64,000 nt of DNA from Pseudomonas asplenii (lineage in GTDB: Bacteria > Pseudomonadota > Gammaproteobacteria > Pseudomonadales > Pseudomonadaceae): assembly GCF_001293465.1 (NCBI RefSeq), contig NZ_JSYZ01000002.1, forward strand, positions 326,566 to 390,565, given 5' to 3'. The notes under the pieces are model-generated. The model had not been told where the DNA came from and did not search any database. It was given only the letters and a program-made list of their open reading frames with translations. Both the position numbers and the translations under genes were made by a program. Below are positions 18,248 through 27,975 of the stretch, one piece after another. Position 1 is the stretch's first letter. Every line of letters begins with the position of its first letter.

Positions 18248-18277
18248 CATTACAAACCATTACAGAGCATTTCCGAC
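18248..18277. promoter_or_regulatory. three tandem CATTACA-type repeats, possible Pho box
   Basis: Three consecutive ten-base units, CATTACAAAC, CATTACAGAG and CATTTCCGAC, lie between the divergent exbD and phoD genes. On the minus strand the first two read CTGTAATGGTTTGTAATG, which resembles two PhoB half-sites (CTGTCAT). The period is ten rather than the usual eleven bases, so the match is imperfect. The setting between a PhoD phosphatase and a phosphodiesterase/transport operon supports PhoB control. The rest of 18154-18479 holds no gene. Confidence 0.45.
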
Positions 18278-18479
18278 GCGTAATGAAACTGAAACCCGGG
18301 AGGGGCACTCTTGAAAACTTTTCTCAAATGGACTCCCCGATACCTGCCTCGGACAACCTCGTCCGGTGCCTCCGGGATAACGGTGACCGCCGTTTGAAAC
18401 GGTACATAACCATATGCTTCGGCACGGACTCCTGCGTGACCATTGGCAACCCCTTTGACTGAACCCGCGAGTTTTTTCC

Positions 18480-20078
18480 ATGAGCGATAGTGTTGTGCAA
18501 CAACAGGACACAGGGCCGATCGACCTGGACCGCCGGCGCCTGCTCGGCGGCATCGCCGGCGCAGCGGCGCTGTCGATCCTCAGCCCGTTCGCCCGCAGTG
18601 CCGGGGTCGACTATCCCTTCACCCTCGGTGTTGCCTCGGGCGACCCATTGCCCGACGGCTTCGTCATCTGGACGCGGTTGGCCCCGCGGTTCAATGCCGT
18701 CGACGGCCGTGGCGGCCTGGAACGGCCGGTGCCGGTGCGCTGGCAGGTGGCGACGGACGCCGCCATGCGCCAGGTCGTCCGGCGCGGCGAGGTGATGGCC
18801 GACAGCCGCTTCGCCCATTCGGTGCATGTCGAGGTCGCCGGATTGGAGTCTGGCCGCCCCTACTGGTATCAGTTCGAAAGCCTCGGCGCCCAGAGCCCGG
18901 TAGGCCAGTCGCGCACAGCACCGGCGCTGCAGGCGCTGACCTCGGCGCGGCTGGGCTTCGTCTCCTGTTCCCACTGGGAGCGCGGGTACTTCAGCGCCTA
19001 CCGCCACCTCGCCGCCGAACAACCGGACCTGGTGTTTTTCCTCGGCGATTACATTTACGACAGTTCCTATACCGATCCCGGAAAGGTCATCCGCTCTCAC
19101 GGTGCCGGCAACGCCAGGACCCTGGTGGACTACCGCAACCGCTACGCACTGTACCGGACCGACCCGGACCTGCAGGTGCTGCATGCCTGCGCGCCCTGCG
19201 CGGCGACCTGGGACGACCACGAGGTACAAAACGACTACGCCAACCAGTGGTCGCAGGACCCGAACATCCCACCACAGGCATTCCTCAGGCAGAGGGCGGC
19301 GGCCTACCAGGCGTTCTACGAACACATGCCGCTACGTGCCAGCAGCCTGCCCCGGGGCCCGGGCATGCGCATCTACCGCCGGCTCGACTATGGTCAACTG
19401 GCGCAGTTCCACATTCTCGACGGTCGCCAGTACCGCTCCGAGCAACCGTGCATCCCACCCAGCCGCAGCCGCCAGGGGCATGTCGCCGCGCCCGACTGCG
19501 TCGACCTGCGCGACCCGAAACGCACCATGCTCGGTTGGGAACAGGAAGCCTGGCTGGACCAGGGCTTCGCCCGCTCGACGGCACGCTGGAACGTGATCGC
19601 CCAGGATCTGCTGGTCGCCCCGATCCTGCAGCGCAACCCGGCCACCCAGGAACTGGGGCACTGGACCGATGGTTGGGACGGTTACGCCGCCACCCGTGAC
19701 CGGGTGCTGCAATCCATCGAACGCACGAAGGTGAACAACCCGGTGTTCTGGGGTGGCGATATCCACTCGTTCTGGACCACCGACCTGCATCTCGACGGCG
19801 AGAATCCGGATTCGAAGATCGTCGCCACCGAGTTCATCGGCACGTCGGTGACCTCCGACGGGCCGCCGTTCGAGCTGTTCAACGCGGTGCTGCCGTTCAA
19901 TCCCCATGTACGGTTTTTCGACAGCCGCCAGCATGGGTATGTGTCGGTCGAGTTGGAGCCGGGAAGGATGACCACCAGCTTCCGGGCGATTTCCGAACGG
20001 GCCGATCCGCGGGCGACAGTGTCGACGCTCAAGCAGTTCGTGGTCGAGTCTGGACGGGCGGGGGCAATGATCCTCTGA
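18480..20078 (+). CDS. phoD: alkaline phosphatase D (PhoD), Tat-exported
   Basis: A 532-residue PhoD-family metallophosphatase/phosphodiesterase. The N-terminus has a twin-arginine signal (DRRRLLGG followed by a hydrophobic stretch to SPFARSA), so it should be exported folded. Inside are the metal-site motifs FLGDYIYD, TWDDHEVQNDY and WGGDIHSF. It releases phosphate from phosphomono- and diesters in the periplasm or outside the cell. It is divergent from the TonB operon, and the repeats between them may bind PhoB. Confidence 0.92.
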   Translation: MSDSVVQQQDTGPIDLDRRRLLGGIAGAAALSILSPFARSAGVDYPFTLGVASGDPLPDGFVIWTRLAPRFNAVDGRGGLERPVPVRWQVATDAAMRQVVRRGEVMADSRFAHSVHVEVAGLESGRPYWYQFESLGAQSPVGQSRTAPALQALTSARLGFVSCSHWERGYFSAYRHLAAEQPDLVFFLGDYIYDSSYTDPGKVIRSHGAGNARTLVDYRNRYALYRTDPDLQVLHACAPCAATWDDHEVQNDYANQWSQDPNIPPQAFLRQRAAAYQAFYEHMPLRASSLPRGPGMRIYRRLDYGQLAQFHILDGRQYRSEQPCIPPSRSRQGHVAAPDCVDLRDPKRTMLGWEQEAWLDQGFARSTARWNVIAQDLLVAPILQRNPATQELGHWTDGWDGYAATRDRVLQSIERTKVNNPVFWGGDIHSFWTTDLHLDGENPDSKIVATEFIGTSVTSDGPPFELFNAVLPFNPHVRFFDSRQHGYVSVELEPGRMTTSFRAISERADPRATVSTLKQFVVESGRAGAMIL

Positions 20079-20087
20079 TGCGCTTGT

Positions 20088-20104
20088 GCTGCCCTCAGGG
20101 CAGC
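20088..20104. terminator. small hairpin between phoD and wssI
   Basis: GCTGCCC/GGGCAGC with a three-base loop. It overlaps the wssI stop codon and lies ten bases after the phoD stop. It could act as a weak bidirectional terminator; there is no T run. Confidence 0.35.
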
Positions 20105-21243
20105 CGCGCATTGCCATCATAGGGCGTCTGCAGATCCCGCTCGGGTATCTCCCAGACGATCAGCTTCGGCGGTGTCTGGGTGAACGCCGGGCTCTCGAAG
20201 TAGGCCTTGGCCGCCCCGGAGAACTCGCCGCCATCCTTGGCGAAATTGCCCACCGGGGCACCGAGTGCCGCTTCGAGAAAGCCGACGAAGTTCGAGTTGC
20301 GCGAGAACGAGGTGCCGATCAGCGCGGTATTCGGCAGGTTGCCGTCGCCGAACAGATCGTCGAGGTTGTCGCCACCGGCGGCCTCCTCGGCCCGTTCCTT
20401 GATCTGCGTCGCCGCGACGTTCTCGATCCGCGGCTGCAACGCCGTCGGCAGCCAGTCGATACCCGCCAGACGCACCAGATCCCCCGGCCGCACGGCACTC
20501 GGCTGGGTCGTCAGGTCGAAGTGCTTGCGCGGCGTCGGCTCGAACTTCAACCCGGCGATCATCCGGGCCACCTGCTCCGCCGCCGCCTTCGCCCCGGCTT
20601 CGCTCCAGTGGGTATCGGTGCGCAGGTAGGCCGACTCGCCGACCGCCTGCAGGGTCGGGGTCAGGTTCAGGGCGGTGACACCCGCCCCCTGCAATGATCC
20701 CAGCCATTCATCGATGCGCGGCGCCAGCACGGCCGGGCGACTCAGCTTGCACAGTTGGCTGGCGACGATCCGGCTCTTGTCCGGCACCACCGCCACCACC
20801 AACTGGATACCGCGCCTGCCCAATGCCTGCTGCAACTCGCTCACCGCCTGGACCTTGGCCCGGGCATTGAGCGCGGCATTGCGGTTCAGGCGCAGCTCAT
20901 CGGTGAGGAACAGCCAGCCCGGGCAGCCTTCGCGAACCCGTGGGCCAAGATCGCCGAAGGCCAGCCAGCTGCCAGCGCGCTCCAGGTCGGCCGCCTGCTT
21001 CGGCGCGGGCGCATCGGACAGGGTCTTGGCGAAACGGTGGGTGATCTCGCCGTGCAACAGCATGTCCGGGGTGACGGTCTTGGGCAGGAATTCGAGCTTG
21101 CCCCTGACCATCAGCCAGACACAGGACGCCAGGCCCAGCGCCAGAAACAGCGTGAAGATCACCCCCGCCAACGGGCTGACGCGTAGCGCCAGCTCCGTGG
21201 GGGGCGTGGGTGCGGTCGACGGGGATTGCGTTGGCTTGGTCAT
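20095..21243 (-). CDS. wssI: cellulose acetylation protein WssI (AlgJ/AlgX-like)
   Basis: A 382-residue SGNH-type acetyltransferase-like protein of the AlgJ/AlgX family, anchored by one membrane segment near residues 25-47 and otherwise periplasmic. The catalytic motifs visible are DTHWSEAG and GTSFSRNSNF. With WssH it transfers acetyl groups to cellulose in the periplasm. It is the last gene of the operon; its ATG overlaps the wssH stop. A tenth gene, wssJ, known downstream in P. fluorescens SBW25, is absent: phoD follows instead. Confidence 0.88.
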   Translation of the reverse strand: MTKPTQSPSTAPTPPTELALRVSPLAGVIFTLFLALGLASCVWLMVRGKLEFLPKTVTPDMLLHGEITHRFAKTLSDAPAPKQAADLERAGSWLAFGDLGPRVREGCPGWLFLTDELRLNRNAALNARAKVQAVSELQQALGRRGIQLVVAVVPDKSRIVASQLCKLSRPAVLAPRIDEWLGSLQGAGVTALNLTPTLQAVGESAYLRTDTHWSEAGAKAAAEQVARMIAGLKFEPTPRKHFDLTTQPSAVRPGDLVRLAGIDWLPTALQPRIENVAATQIKERAEEAAGGDNLDDLFGDGNLPNTALIGTSFSRNSNFVGFLEAALGAPVGNFAKDGGEFSGAAKAYFESPAFTQTPPKLIVWEIPERDLQTPYDGNARLP

Positions 21244-22658
21244 CAGAACTGGAAGTACAGAAAAGGCACGGCTTCACGGCTGGCGATCAGAGCGAACGAC
21301 AGCATGAACCCGAGCACGGGCCAGAGGGCCGCAGCCAGCGCAAACCACGCACTGCCGGCGAATCGTCTTTCACAACGCGTCTGCAACAACGGCGCGAGAA
21401 TACACACCACCCCGAGCAACGCCGCCAGGCCGTGCACCGGCCGCAGGGTCACCGCCAACGCGTCGCCGAGGGCAAAACCGTGCTGGCCGAACTGCCCGCC
21501 GTACATGCTCAGCGCCGTGGCGAAATCCGGGGAACGGAACAGTGTCCAGGCCAGGCAGACGAACAACAGCGTCGCGGTGTGCGAAGCCCACAGCGGCAGG
21601 CCCGGCAGATTCGATCGCGACCAGGCGCGGTCGATACACAGCGCCACACCATGGGCCGAGCCCCACAACAGGTAGTTCCAGCTGTCGCCTCCGTGCCACA
21701 GGCCGGCGATCGCCATGGTCAGGAACAGGTTGCGATAGGTATTCCAGGTGCCCTTGCGATTGCCACCCAGCGAGATGTACAGGTAATCGCGCAACCAGCT
21801 GGACAACGACAGGTGCCAGCGCCGCCAGAAGTCCTGGATGCTGTAGGCCAGGTACGGACGGTTGAAGTTTTCCGGGAAGTGAAAGCCCAGCATCAGCCCC
21901 AGGCCAATGGCCATGGCGCTGTAGCCGGCGAAGTCGAAGAACAGCTGCAGCGAGTACGCCAGGCAGCCGATCCAGGCATCGACGAACGACGGATTTTCCA
22001 GGTGAAAGGCCACATCGACCAGAGGTGACAGGGTGTCCGCCACCAGCACCTTCATGCACATGCCGATCATGAACCGGCGCGCGCCCAGGGAGAAATTCAG
22101 CCAGTTGAAATAGCGCTGGTTGAGCTCCCGGCGGACCCAGTCATAACGAATGATGGGACCGGCGATCGAGTGGCCGAACATGGAGATGTAGGTCGCGTAG
22201 TTGATGAAACTGCGCTCTACCGGCACCACGTGCCGATGCACGTCGACCAGATAGGAAATCGCCTGCAGCACGATGAACGACAGCCCCGCCGGCAGCGCCA
22301 CCTTCTGCCATTCCATGGGCATGGCCCCGTACCAGGTGATCAGCTCGTTCCAGGTGGCGGCCAGGATGTTGGCGTACTTGTACCAGCAGAGCACGGCGGT
22401 GTTGATCACGATCAACGCCACCAGTAGGCGCATCCGCCCGCGGCCGTCCTCCCGCGAGCGGTCGACCAGCAGGCCACCGACCCAGGCGAGCACGGTCAGC
22501 ACCATGTGCAGGAACAGGAACAACGGACTCAGCCAGCCATAGAACAGCCAACTGCCGATCAGCAGGATCACGTTGCGCCAGGCCGGTCTTGCCAGGGCAT
22601 AGACCAGCAGGAACGCAGGCAGGAACAGCGTCAGGAACTCGAGCGAGGCGAAAACCAT
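21243..22658 (-). CDS. wssH: membrane-bound O-acyltransferase WssH (AlgI-like)
   Basis: A 471-residue MBOAT protein with about ten to twelve membrane segments, closely like AlgI of alginate acetylation. The MBOAT histidine is in the LWHGGDSWNYLLWG region. It should move acetyl groups across the inner membrane for acetylation of cellulose. The start at 22658 is the first residue of the family's VFASLEFLTLFLP opening. It overlaps wssI by one base pair at the ATGA junction. Confidence 0.92.
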   Translation of the reverse strand: MVFASLEFLTLFLPAFLLVYALARPAWRNVILLIGSWLFYGWLSPLFLFLHMVLTVLAWVGGLLVDRSREDGRGRMRLLVALIVINTAVLCWYKYANILAATWNELITWYGAMPMEWQKVALPAGLSFIVLQAISYLVDVHRHVVPVERSFINYATYISMFGHSIAGPIIRYDWVRRELNQRYFNWLNFSLGARRFMIGMCMKVLVADTLSPLVDVAFHLENPSFVDAWIGCLAYSLQLFFDFAGYSAMAIGLGLMLGFHFPENFNRPYLAYSIQDFWRRWHLSLSSWLRDYLYISLGGNRKGTWNTYRNLFLTMAIAGLWHGGDSWNYLLWGSAHGVALCIDRAWSRSNLPGLPLWASHTATLLFVCLAWTLFRSPDFATALSMYGGQFGQHGFALGDALAVTLRPVHGLAALLGVVCILAPLLQTRCERRFAGSAWFALAAALWPVLGFMLSFALIASREAVPFLYFQF

Positions 22659-22677
22659 GGCGACGGGTGCTTCCGAT

Positions 22678-23355
22678 TCAGTTGGACACGCTGTCCGTGG
22701 CGGTAATGAGACGCGGCCCCGTCGACGAAGGCAGTATCAACAGACTGTAGCGCTTGTTGGCTTCCAGCGCGCCCAGTTCGACCGCCGCACCGACCGGCTT
22801 GCCGGCACAGATCAGCTGGACCGCCAGCGAGCCCCGTGGGTTGAGCTCCTGGCGCCGCGGGTTGCCCGCCGGCGCCTTCTGGAACAGGTCGACATCGCGT
22901 CCGGCCAGGTTGACCTTGGCCTCGGCGCAGCCGGACTCGGCATCGAACAGCGCCAGCGAAGCCTTGAGCTGGTTGGGAATGTCGAAGGCTTCGTTGACCA
23001 CCAGTTGGCGAATGCCCTGGTGGCCATCGTCCAGGGCGAACACCGTGGCGAAATCGCCAGCCGCGACCTTCGCCTCCAGTGCAGCCTTGTGGCCGTCACG
23101 GCTCAGGGTGCCCTTGATCGCCTGGCCACCGGGCACCGGGATGAAGTCACTGACGACCTTGTCGCCTTCAAGTTTCAGGCTGGTCCTGGCGCCATCCGGC
23201 GTCAGTTCCAGGGGGCTGGCGGAGACGTTGACGAAACGCAGGTAGGCCGAGTCCTGGGAAGGACCGGTGGGGTACAGCGCAATCTGCGCAGCGAACGCCG
23301 GCGCAATCAGCGCGGCCCCGAGCAGACCGCCGACAAGACCGAAAGTCCGTTTCAC
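22678..23355 (-). CDS. wssG: periplasmic cellulose acetylation protein WssG (AlgF-like)
   Basis: A 225-residue exported protein with a signal peptide ending near APAFA. The rest is beta-rich and follows AlgF, the periplasmic partner in alginate acetylation (ALYPTGP...AYLRFVN start, then a C-terminal LIL-type strand). The start is GTG 23355 with AAGGGAG about eight bases upstream, directly abutting the wssF stop. Its exact role in cellulose acetylation is not defined. Confidence 0.88.
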   Translation of the reverse strand: MKRTFGLVGGLLGAALIAPAFAAQIALYPTGPSQDSAYLRFVNVSASPLELTPDGARTSLKLEGDKVVSDFIPVPGGQAIKGTLSRDGHKAALEAKVAAGDFATVFALDDGHQGIRQLVVNEAFDIPNQLKASLALFDAESGCAEAKVNLAGRDVDLFQKAPAGNPRRQELNPRGSLAVQLICAGKPVGAAVELGALEANKRYSLLILPSSTGPRLITATDSVSN

Positions 23356-24039
23356 TTATTTGGCTCCCTTCACGGCACTGGCCGGCAGTTCGCTGATGGA
23401 TTTGCCGATCGCCGCCGCCCAGGCCTTGTAGCCGGCGATGGTGAAATGCTGGCCGTCGGAGGTGATCCACTCGCCCGGCTTGGAGAACTTGGTCGAGTCG
23501 ATGTAGGTGCACGGTGCGACCATGTTCGCCAGGGTGCCGGCGACCAGTTGGGTGCGCACCTGGTTCTTGCCGTAGGTGTTCTCGTTGGTGTTGCTGCCGT
23601 TGGCCTTGCCCCAGGCGGGCCCGACCCAGACGCACTTGGCGCCGCTGTCGGCGATCTGCTTGGTCAGCGCGGTCACGCTCTGGTAGGCCCAGACCTTGGG
23701 AAACGGCGTGGTCTTGTAGGAGGCCATGGTGTCACCCATGATCAGCACCACCAGGTCCGGCTTGTCCTTGGCGATCACGTCCTTGATCGGCTGGGTGTCC
23801 ATGGTGCCACGGCTCATCACCTTGATCTTCTCGCCCGGGTCGCGGGTCGCGCCGCAGTCGAGCTTGAGTTTCGGCGTGACCCAGTCCGCCGGGTTGGCAC
23901 CACAGGCGCCGATCGCATGCACCTGGGCACCCTGCTGGGTCAGGTTGTCATACAGCGGGTTCATCAGCGAGTCGGGAAAACTCATGTGGCTTTCGCCAAT
24001 CACGAGCAGGGTCAAACCAGCGAGCACGGAAGAAGCCAT
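23356..24039 (-). CDS. wssF: SGNH-type protein WssF of cellulose acetylation
   Basis: A 227-residue protein. A short hydrophobic N-terminus runs into the block I motif VIGESHMS, and a C-terminal SDGQHFTIAGY supplies the Asp and His of an SGNH hydrolase/acetyltransferase. The start is ATG 24039 with GAGGAAA upstream; the TTG before it is unlikely. WssF is thought to act in presenting or transferring acetyl groups in the periplasm. Confidence 0.88.
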   Translation of the reverse strand: MASSVLAGLTLLVIGESHMSFPDSLMNPLYDNLTQQGAQVHAIGACGANPADWVTPKLKLDCGATRDPGEKIKVMSRGTMDTQPIKDVIAKDKPDLVVLIMGDTMASYKTTPFPKVWAYQSVTALTKQIADSGAKCVWVGPAWGKANGSNTNENTYGKNQVRTQLVAGTLANMVAPCTYIDSTKFSKPGEWITSDGQHFTIAGYKAWAAAIGKSISELPASAVKGAK

Positions 24040-24057
24040 CAAACTTTCCTCGTTGAA

Positions 24058-27000
24058 TCAATTCGAATAGGGGGAACCGAAGGGACTGACCGGCAGGTCC
24101 ATGGGGCCGTTCATGTCCTCGAAGGTGTAACGCAGATACACGCCACCGGCGACCTGGCGGTAATCGCTGGCATTGTCCACGCCAAGCGTACCGCCGAGGA
24201 AGAAGTTCGAACCGAACTTGTATTCGCCGGCCGCGTTCAGGCTGTAGCCGATGCCGGTCTTGTTCTCGCCGGAATAGCGCCCCAGGCCGACTGCCGTGGC
24301 ATTGGCCTGGTACTCGCTGTGGCCGGGGAAGACGTCGGCGCTGTCCTGGCCGATATGCTGGACACCGATCGAGGACTTGATCCGGTAGGTGAAGCGCTCG
24401 GTGCGCTGCGACCAGCTGACCGGCACGCCCAGGGCGAAGAAGGTCTGCGGACTGAAGTAGCCGCCATGACCGTAGGTGTAGAAATCCTGGTTCTCGGAGT
24501 AGCTCAGGGCCGAACCGCTGAGGCCGAGGGTGAGAATGCTGCCCGGCGTGTTGCGCAGGTACCAGTAGACACCGCTGCCCAGCTCGAAGCGATTGTTGTC
24601 GTCGACATTGTTGCCCATCAGCCGATGCGCCGAGCCGTAGCCGTAGGCCCCGAACTTCTGGTTGTCGTAGCCCAGTTCACCGCGCACGCCGTTGGCGGTG
24701 ACGCCGCCCCACTTCTCGCCGGTACGCGGGTCGCGCGAGCCGGCGAACGAGGTCACGCTGTCGGTGACCACACGCCGCGAGGCGCTGACGCCATAGCTGA
24801 AGTTGGGGTTGGCGGCGAACGGCCGGTTGAGGCTGGCACCACCGATCGGCGTGCTGTAGGTGAAACCGATCGGACTCATGCCGATATCGGCCTTGAACCC
24901 GTTGTCCTTGTCGCGATAGGCCACGGCCAGGCCGACCCCGCTGTCCTTCTGGCTGCCGACGAGCGCGGTGCCACTGGTGCCGAAGCGGGGCGAACCGTTG
25001 GTGCCGGGGCTGCCCGAGTACAGGTAGACGGGCGTGACCTGCAGCGCGATGCTCGCCAGGTTCGAGCCGACGGGGAAACTGGCCTCGAACGGCGCCTCGA
25101 CATCCGTCAGCTTGCCCAGGCCCTTCTCGCTGTTGTTGCTGCGCACGGTGAGGCCCTGGACCACATAACCCGTGCGGTCCTGGAGAATGTCGTTGAGCGC
25201 GACCTGGGCCGGGCTCAGGCCGGTGCTCGGTGCCGTATCACGGGCGTAGGTGTCGCGCGAGTACGGATCGCTGAACGGATTGGTACTGCGGCCGCCGACC
25301 GAAGCGGCCGGGACGGCCTGGGCCTTGCGTGTGACCGGCTCCGGAATCAGTTGCGGATCACCGGCGCTCAGGCCACTCGACGAACCGTCCACCGGTGGCG
25401 GGATCAGTGAAGCCTCGGCCAGCGAGGTGCCCTGGCGCCGCTGTCCGGCCAAGCCGACGAAGGGGTTGGACGATGCGGCGCTGCCACTGGCGACGCCGGC
25501 GACATAGGTGTCGACCCGCTGGCCGTTCTCGATCTCGATGGCCTTGCGCAGCAGGCGGCTGGCCTCGCCGGTCTTGCCCATCTCGCGGTAGATCCGCGCC
25601 GAGGCGGTGAGGGTCTGCGGCACGCCGGGTTCGAGCGCCAGGGCCTTCTCCACCGAGCGTTCGGCCAGCGAATAGTCACGGCCCTGCATGGCGATATCGG
25701 CCAGGCCCAGCTGCAGCTTGGCATTGCCGGGGTCGGCCTTGATCAGCGGCTCATAGAGATTGCGCGCCTTGTCGACATTGCCGCTGGCGGCATACATGCG
25801 CGCCAGTGAGGAAATCGCCAGGCTGTCATTCGGACGCTGCTGCAGGGCCGGCGAGAGCATGTCGTAGGCGGCGACCAGGTCGTTCTTCTGGCGCAGTTCG
25901 TCGGCCTGCTTGACCCGGTAGAGAAACACCAGGTCCTCGTAGCGCTTGCTGGCGGTCTCGCTCATCGGCTTGCCCTGCAACTGGCGCAGGATCTCGCTGA
26001 CCTCGGCATCCTGGTCGGCCTTGAGCAGCACGCCCGCATACAGCAACTGCAGGTCCGGGCTCGGGGCGGACTTGTCCAGCAGATCCCGCATCAGGCTGAT
26101 GGCCTGGTCCGGGTTGCCGGCTTCGGCATAGGCGCTGGCCAGTATCGCCACGCGCTCGGGCTTGCCGCGGGTCAGCGGCTCGCACCGCCCCAGCAGGCCC
26201 CAGGCTTCCTGGCGCTGGCCACGCCGGGCGACGTCCACCGCCATCTCGGTCTGCACGTGCAGGCGGATGTCCAGGTCCATCTCGTTCATGTCGGCGCTGC
26301 GCCTGGCCGCCGGAATCCGCGACAGGGTGCGCTGGGCCTTGCTCCATTCGCCCAGCTCGGCCGACAGCAGGGTGCTGGTGTAGAGCGCGTCCGGCTGGTC
26401 GGGTTGCTGCTTGAGCAGTTCGTCGATCAGGTCGCGAGCGACCTGGGCCTGCCCCTGGCGCAGGTAGACCCGCGCCAGGGCGAAGCGGATCCAGGGGTTT
26501 TTCGGATCGTCGGCCAGGGCTTCCTTGTAGGCCCTCTGCGCGCCGTTCAGATCGCCGCGGCGCTCGGCCAGCTTCGCCACCTGGGTGGCACGCAAGGCAC
26601 GAATACGCACGCTCGACGCCAGGCGGGCCTGCTCGGCCGGCGACAGGCGGTCGATCAGTTGCAACGCTTCGTCGGACTTGCCGGCCCGCGACAACACGCC
26701 GATCAGCCCGCTCAGGGCATCGGGGTAGTTCGGATTTCTCGCCAGCACCTGGCGATAGCCGGCCTCGGCGGCGTCAAACTCGCCAGCCTGGGCATACCAG
26801 CCGGCCAGTGCCGTCGGCCCGGCGGGCTCGACCGAATCCCGGGCGATGGCCTGTTCGATCAGCTCCCGCGCCTGGGCCTGGCGGCCGCTGCGCTGGGCCT
26901 CGTTGGCGCGGTCGAGGAGGATCCAGTAACGCACGTCCTCAAGGGCACTTTTCCACTGCGCACCGGCGCCGGTCCGGGTCGCCTGCACCAAGTAGTTTTC

Positions 27001-27975
27001 CGCCTCGCCGAGGCGCTTCTGCTGCTGGCGCAGGATGCCCATGCCCCCCAGGGCGTCGTAGTCGTCGGGCTTGTCCTTGAGGCGTGCCTGCAATTCCTGT
27101 TCGGCGGTCGCCAGGTCGCCGGCATCGAGCGCCTTGAGGCCACGGGCGACATGGGGGTCGCGCTGCCAGCCGGAACCCGTGCGGCCCTGGGCGATGCCCT
27201 TGTTCATCAGCGCACGGATCTCGCTGTCGTCCGGGTGCGCCTGCAGGTACTGCTCGAACAGCGACACCTGGTCCCGCGACGGGGGCCCAAGCCAGACCAG
27301 GGCGAAGCGCCAGGTCTCGTCGGCGTTGCCGCCGATGTCCGGGTTGTGCGACAGCCGCGCCAGGGCACGGATGCCTTCCGGCCGGCTCTCGGGGTTGCGC
27401 GCCAGGTGCAGCGCCAGCCACAGGTCGAGAATCGCGTCGTCCGGACGCTCGCGGCGCAGGCGCTCCAGGCCGACACGGGCCTCGGGCCAGCCGCCGGTGG
27501 AGAACCCCAGGGTGTTGTAGTACTCGCGGGCGATCAGGCCCTGCGGCTGGCGGCCCTCGAACAGCTGCCGATAGACCGCGACGGCCTGGTCGCGCTCACC
27601 GGCATCGCTCAGTTCGCGGGCCTTTTCCAGCAACTGCTTTTTTTCCGGCGGGCTCAGGGCGATGTCCTGCTCGAGCTGCAACGCCAGGCGCGGCTGCGGC
27701 TTGATCGCCTGCAGGCGGGCCAGGTAGTTCTGCGCATTGGCGATACGCTGGCGTTGCACCTCGATCAGGCCCAGGCCGTACAGCGCATCGGGCTGTTCGG
27801 CGTCCAGGTTCAGCAGCCGGGTCCAGGCCTCGGCCGCACGATCGGGTTTTTCCTTGGACTGCCAGTAGTAGCCCTGCTGGATCAGCAACGATTGCGGGCT
27901 GCCGCTTTCAGCAGCGAAGCCGCCGCCGGAAGCCAGGGCGGCACAGACCGCCAGGGCTAGGGTTTGCTGGCGCAT
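24058..27975 (-). CDS. wssE: cellulose synthase outer membrane subunit BcsC (WssE)
   Basis: A 1305-residue protein: signal peptide ending near GGFAAES, a long array of tetratricopeptide repeats over roughly residues 30-850, a low-complexity linker, and a C-terminal outer-membrane barrel of about 330 residues (BCSC_C). It forms the periplasmic scaffold and the pore through which cellulose leaves the cell. The start at ATG 27975 is set by GGGAGGA just upstream and a good signal peptide; it overlaps the end of wssD by 19 bases. Confidence 0.93.
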   Translation of the reverse strand: MRQQTLALAVCAALASGGGFAAESGSPQSLLIQQGYYWQSKEKPDRAAEAWTRLLNLDAEQPDALYGLGLIEVQRQRIANAQNYLARLQAIKPQPRLALQLEQDIALSPPEKKQLLEKARELSDAGERDQAVAVYRQLFEGRQPQGLIAREYYNTLGFSTGGWPEARVGLERLRRERPDDAILDLWLALHLARNPESRPEGIRALARLSHNPDIGGNADETWRFALVWLGPPSRDQVSLFEQYLQAHPDDSEIRALMNKGIAQGRTGSGWQRDPHVARGLKALDAGDLATAEQELQARLKDKPDDYDALGGMGILRQQQKRLGEAENYLVQATRTGAGAQWKSALEDVRYWILLDRANEAQRSGRQAQARELIEQAIARDSVEPAGPTALAGWYAQAGEFDAAEAGYRQVLARNPNYPDALSGLIGVLSRAGKSDEALQLIDRLSPAEQARLASSVRIRALRATQVAKLAERRGDLNGAQRAYKEALADDPKNPWIRFALARVYLRQGQAQVARDLIDELLKQQPDQPDALYTSTLLSAELGEWSKAQRTLSRIPAARRSADMNEMDLDIRLHVQTEMAVDVARRGQRQEAWGLLGRCEPLTRGKPERVAILASAYAEAGNPDQAISLMRDLLDKSAPSPDLQLLYAGVLLKADQDAEVSEILRQLQGKPMSETASKRYEDLVFLYRVKQADELRQKNDLVAAYDMLSPALQQRPNDSLAISSLARMYAASGNVDKARNLYEPLIKADPGNAKLQLGLADIAMQGRDYSLAERSVEKALALEPGVPQTLTASARIYREMGKTGEASRLLRKAIEIENGQRVDTYVAGVASGSAASSNPFVGLAGQRRQGTSLAEASLIPPPVDGSSSGLSAGDPQLIPEPVTRKAQAVPAASVGGRSTNPFSDPYSRDTYARDTAPSTGLSPAQVALNDILQDRTGYVVQGLTVRSNNSEKGLGKLTDVEAPFEASFPVGSNLASIALQVTPVYLYSGSPGTNGSPRFGTSGTALVGSQKDSGVGLAVAYRDKDNGFKADIGMSPIGFTYSTPIGGASLNRPFAANPNFSYGVSASRRVVTDSVTSFAGSRDPRTGEKWGGVTANGVRGELGYDNQKFGAYGYGSAHRLMGNNVDDNNRFELGSGVYWYLRNTPGSILTLGLSGSALSYSENQDFYTYGHGGYFSPQTFFALGVPVSWSQRTERFTYRIKSSIGVQHIGQDSADVFPGHSEYQANATAVGLGRYSGENKTGIGYSLNAAGEYKFGSNFFLGGTLGVDNASDYRQVAGGVYLRYTFEDMNGPMDLPVSPFGSPYSN

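Noticed and set aside
22657..25410. Long plus-strand frame opposite wssE, wssF and wssG
   Set aside because: It is a shadow of the cellulose genes, with no ribosome binding site and no recognisable domain.
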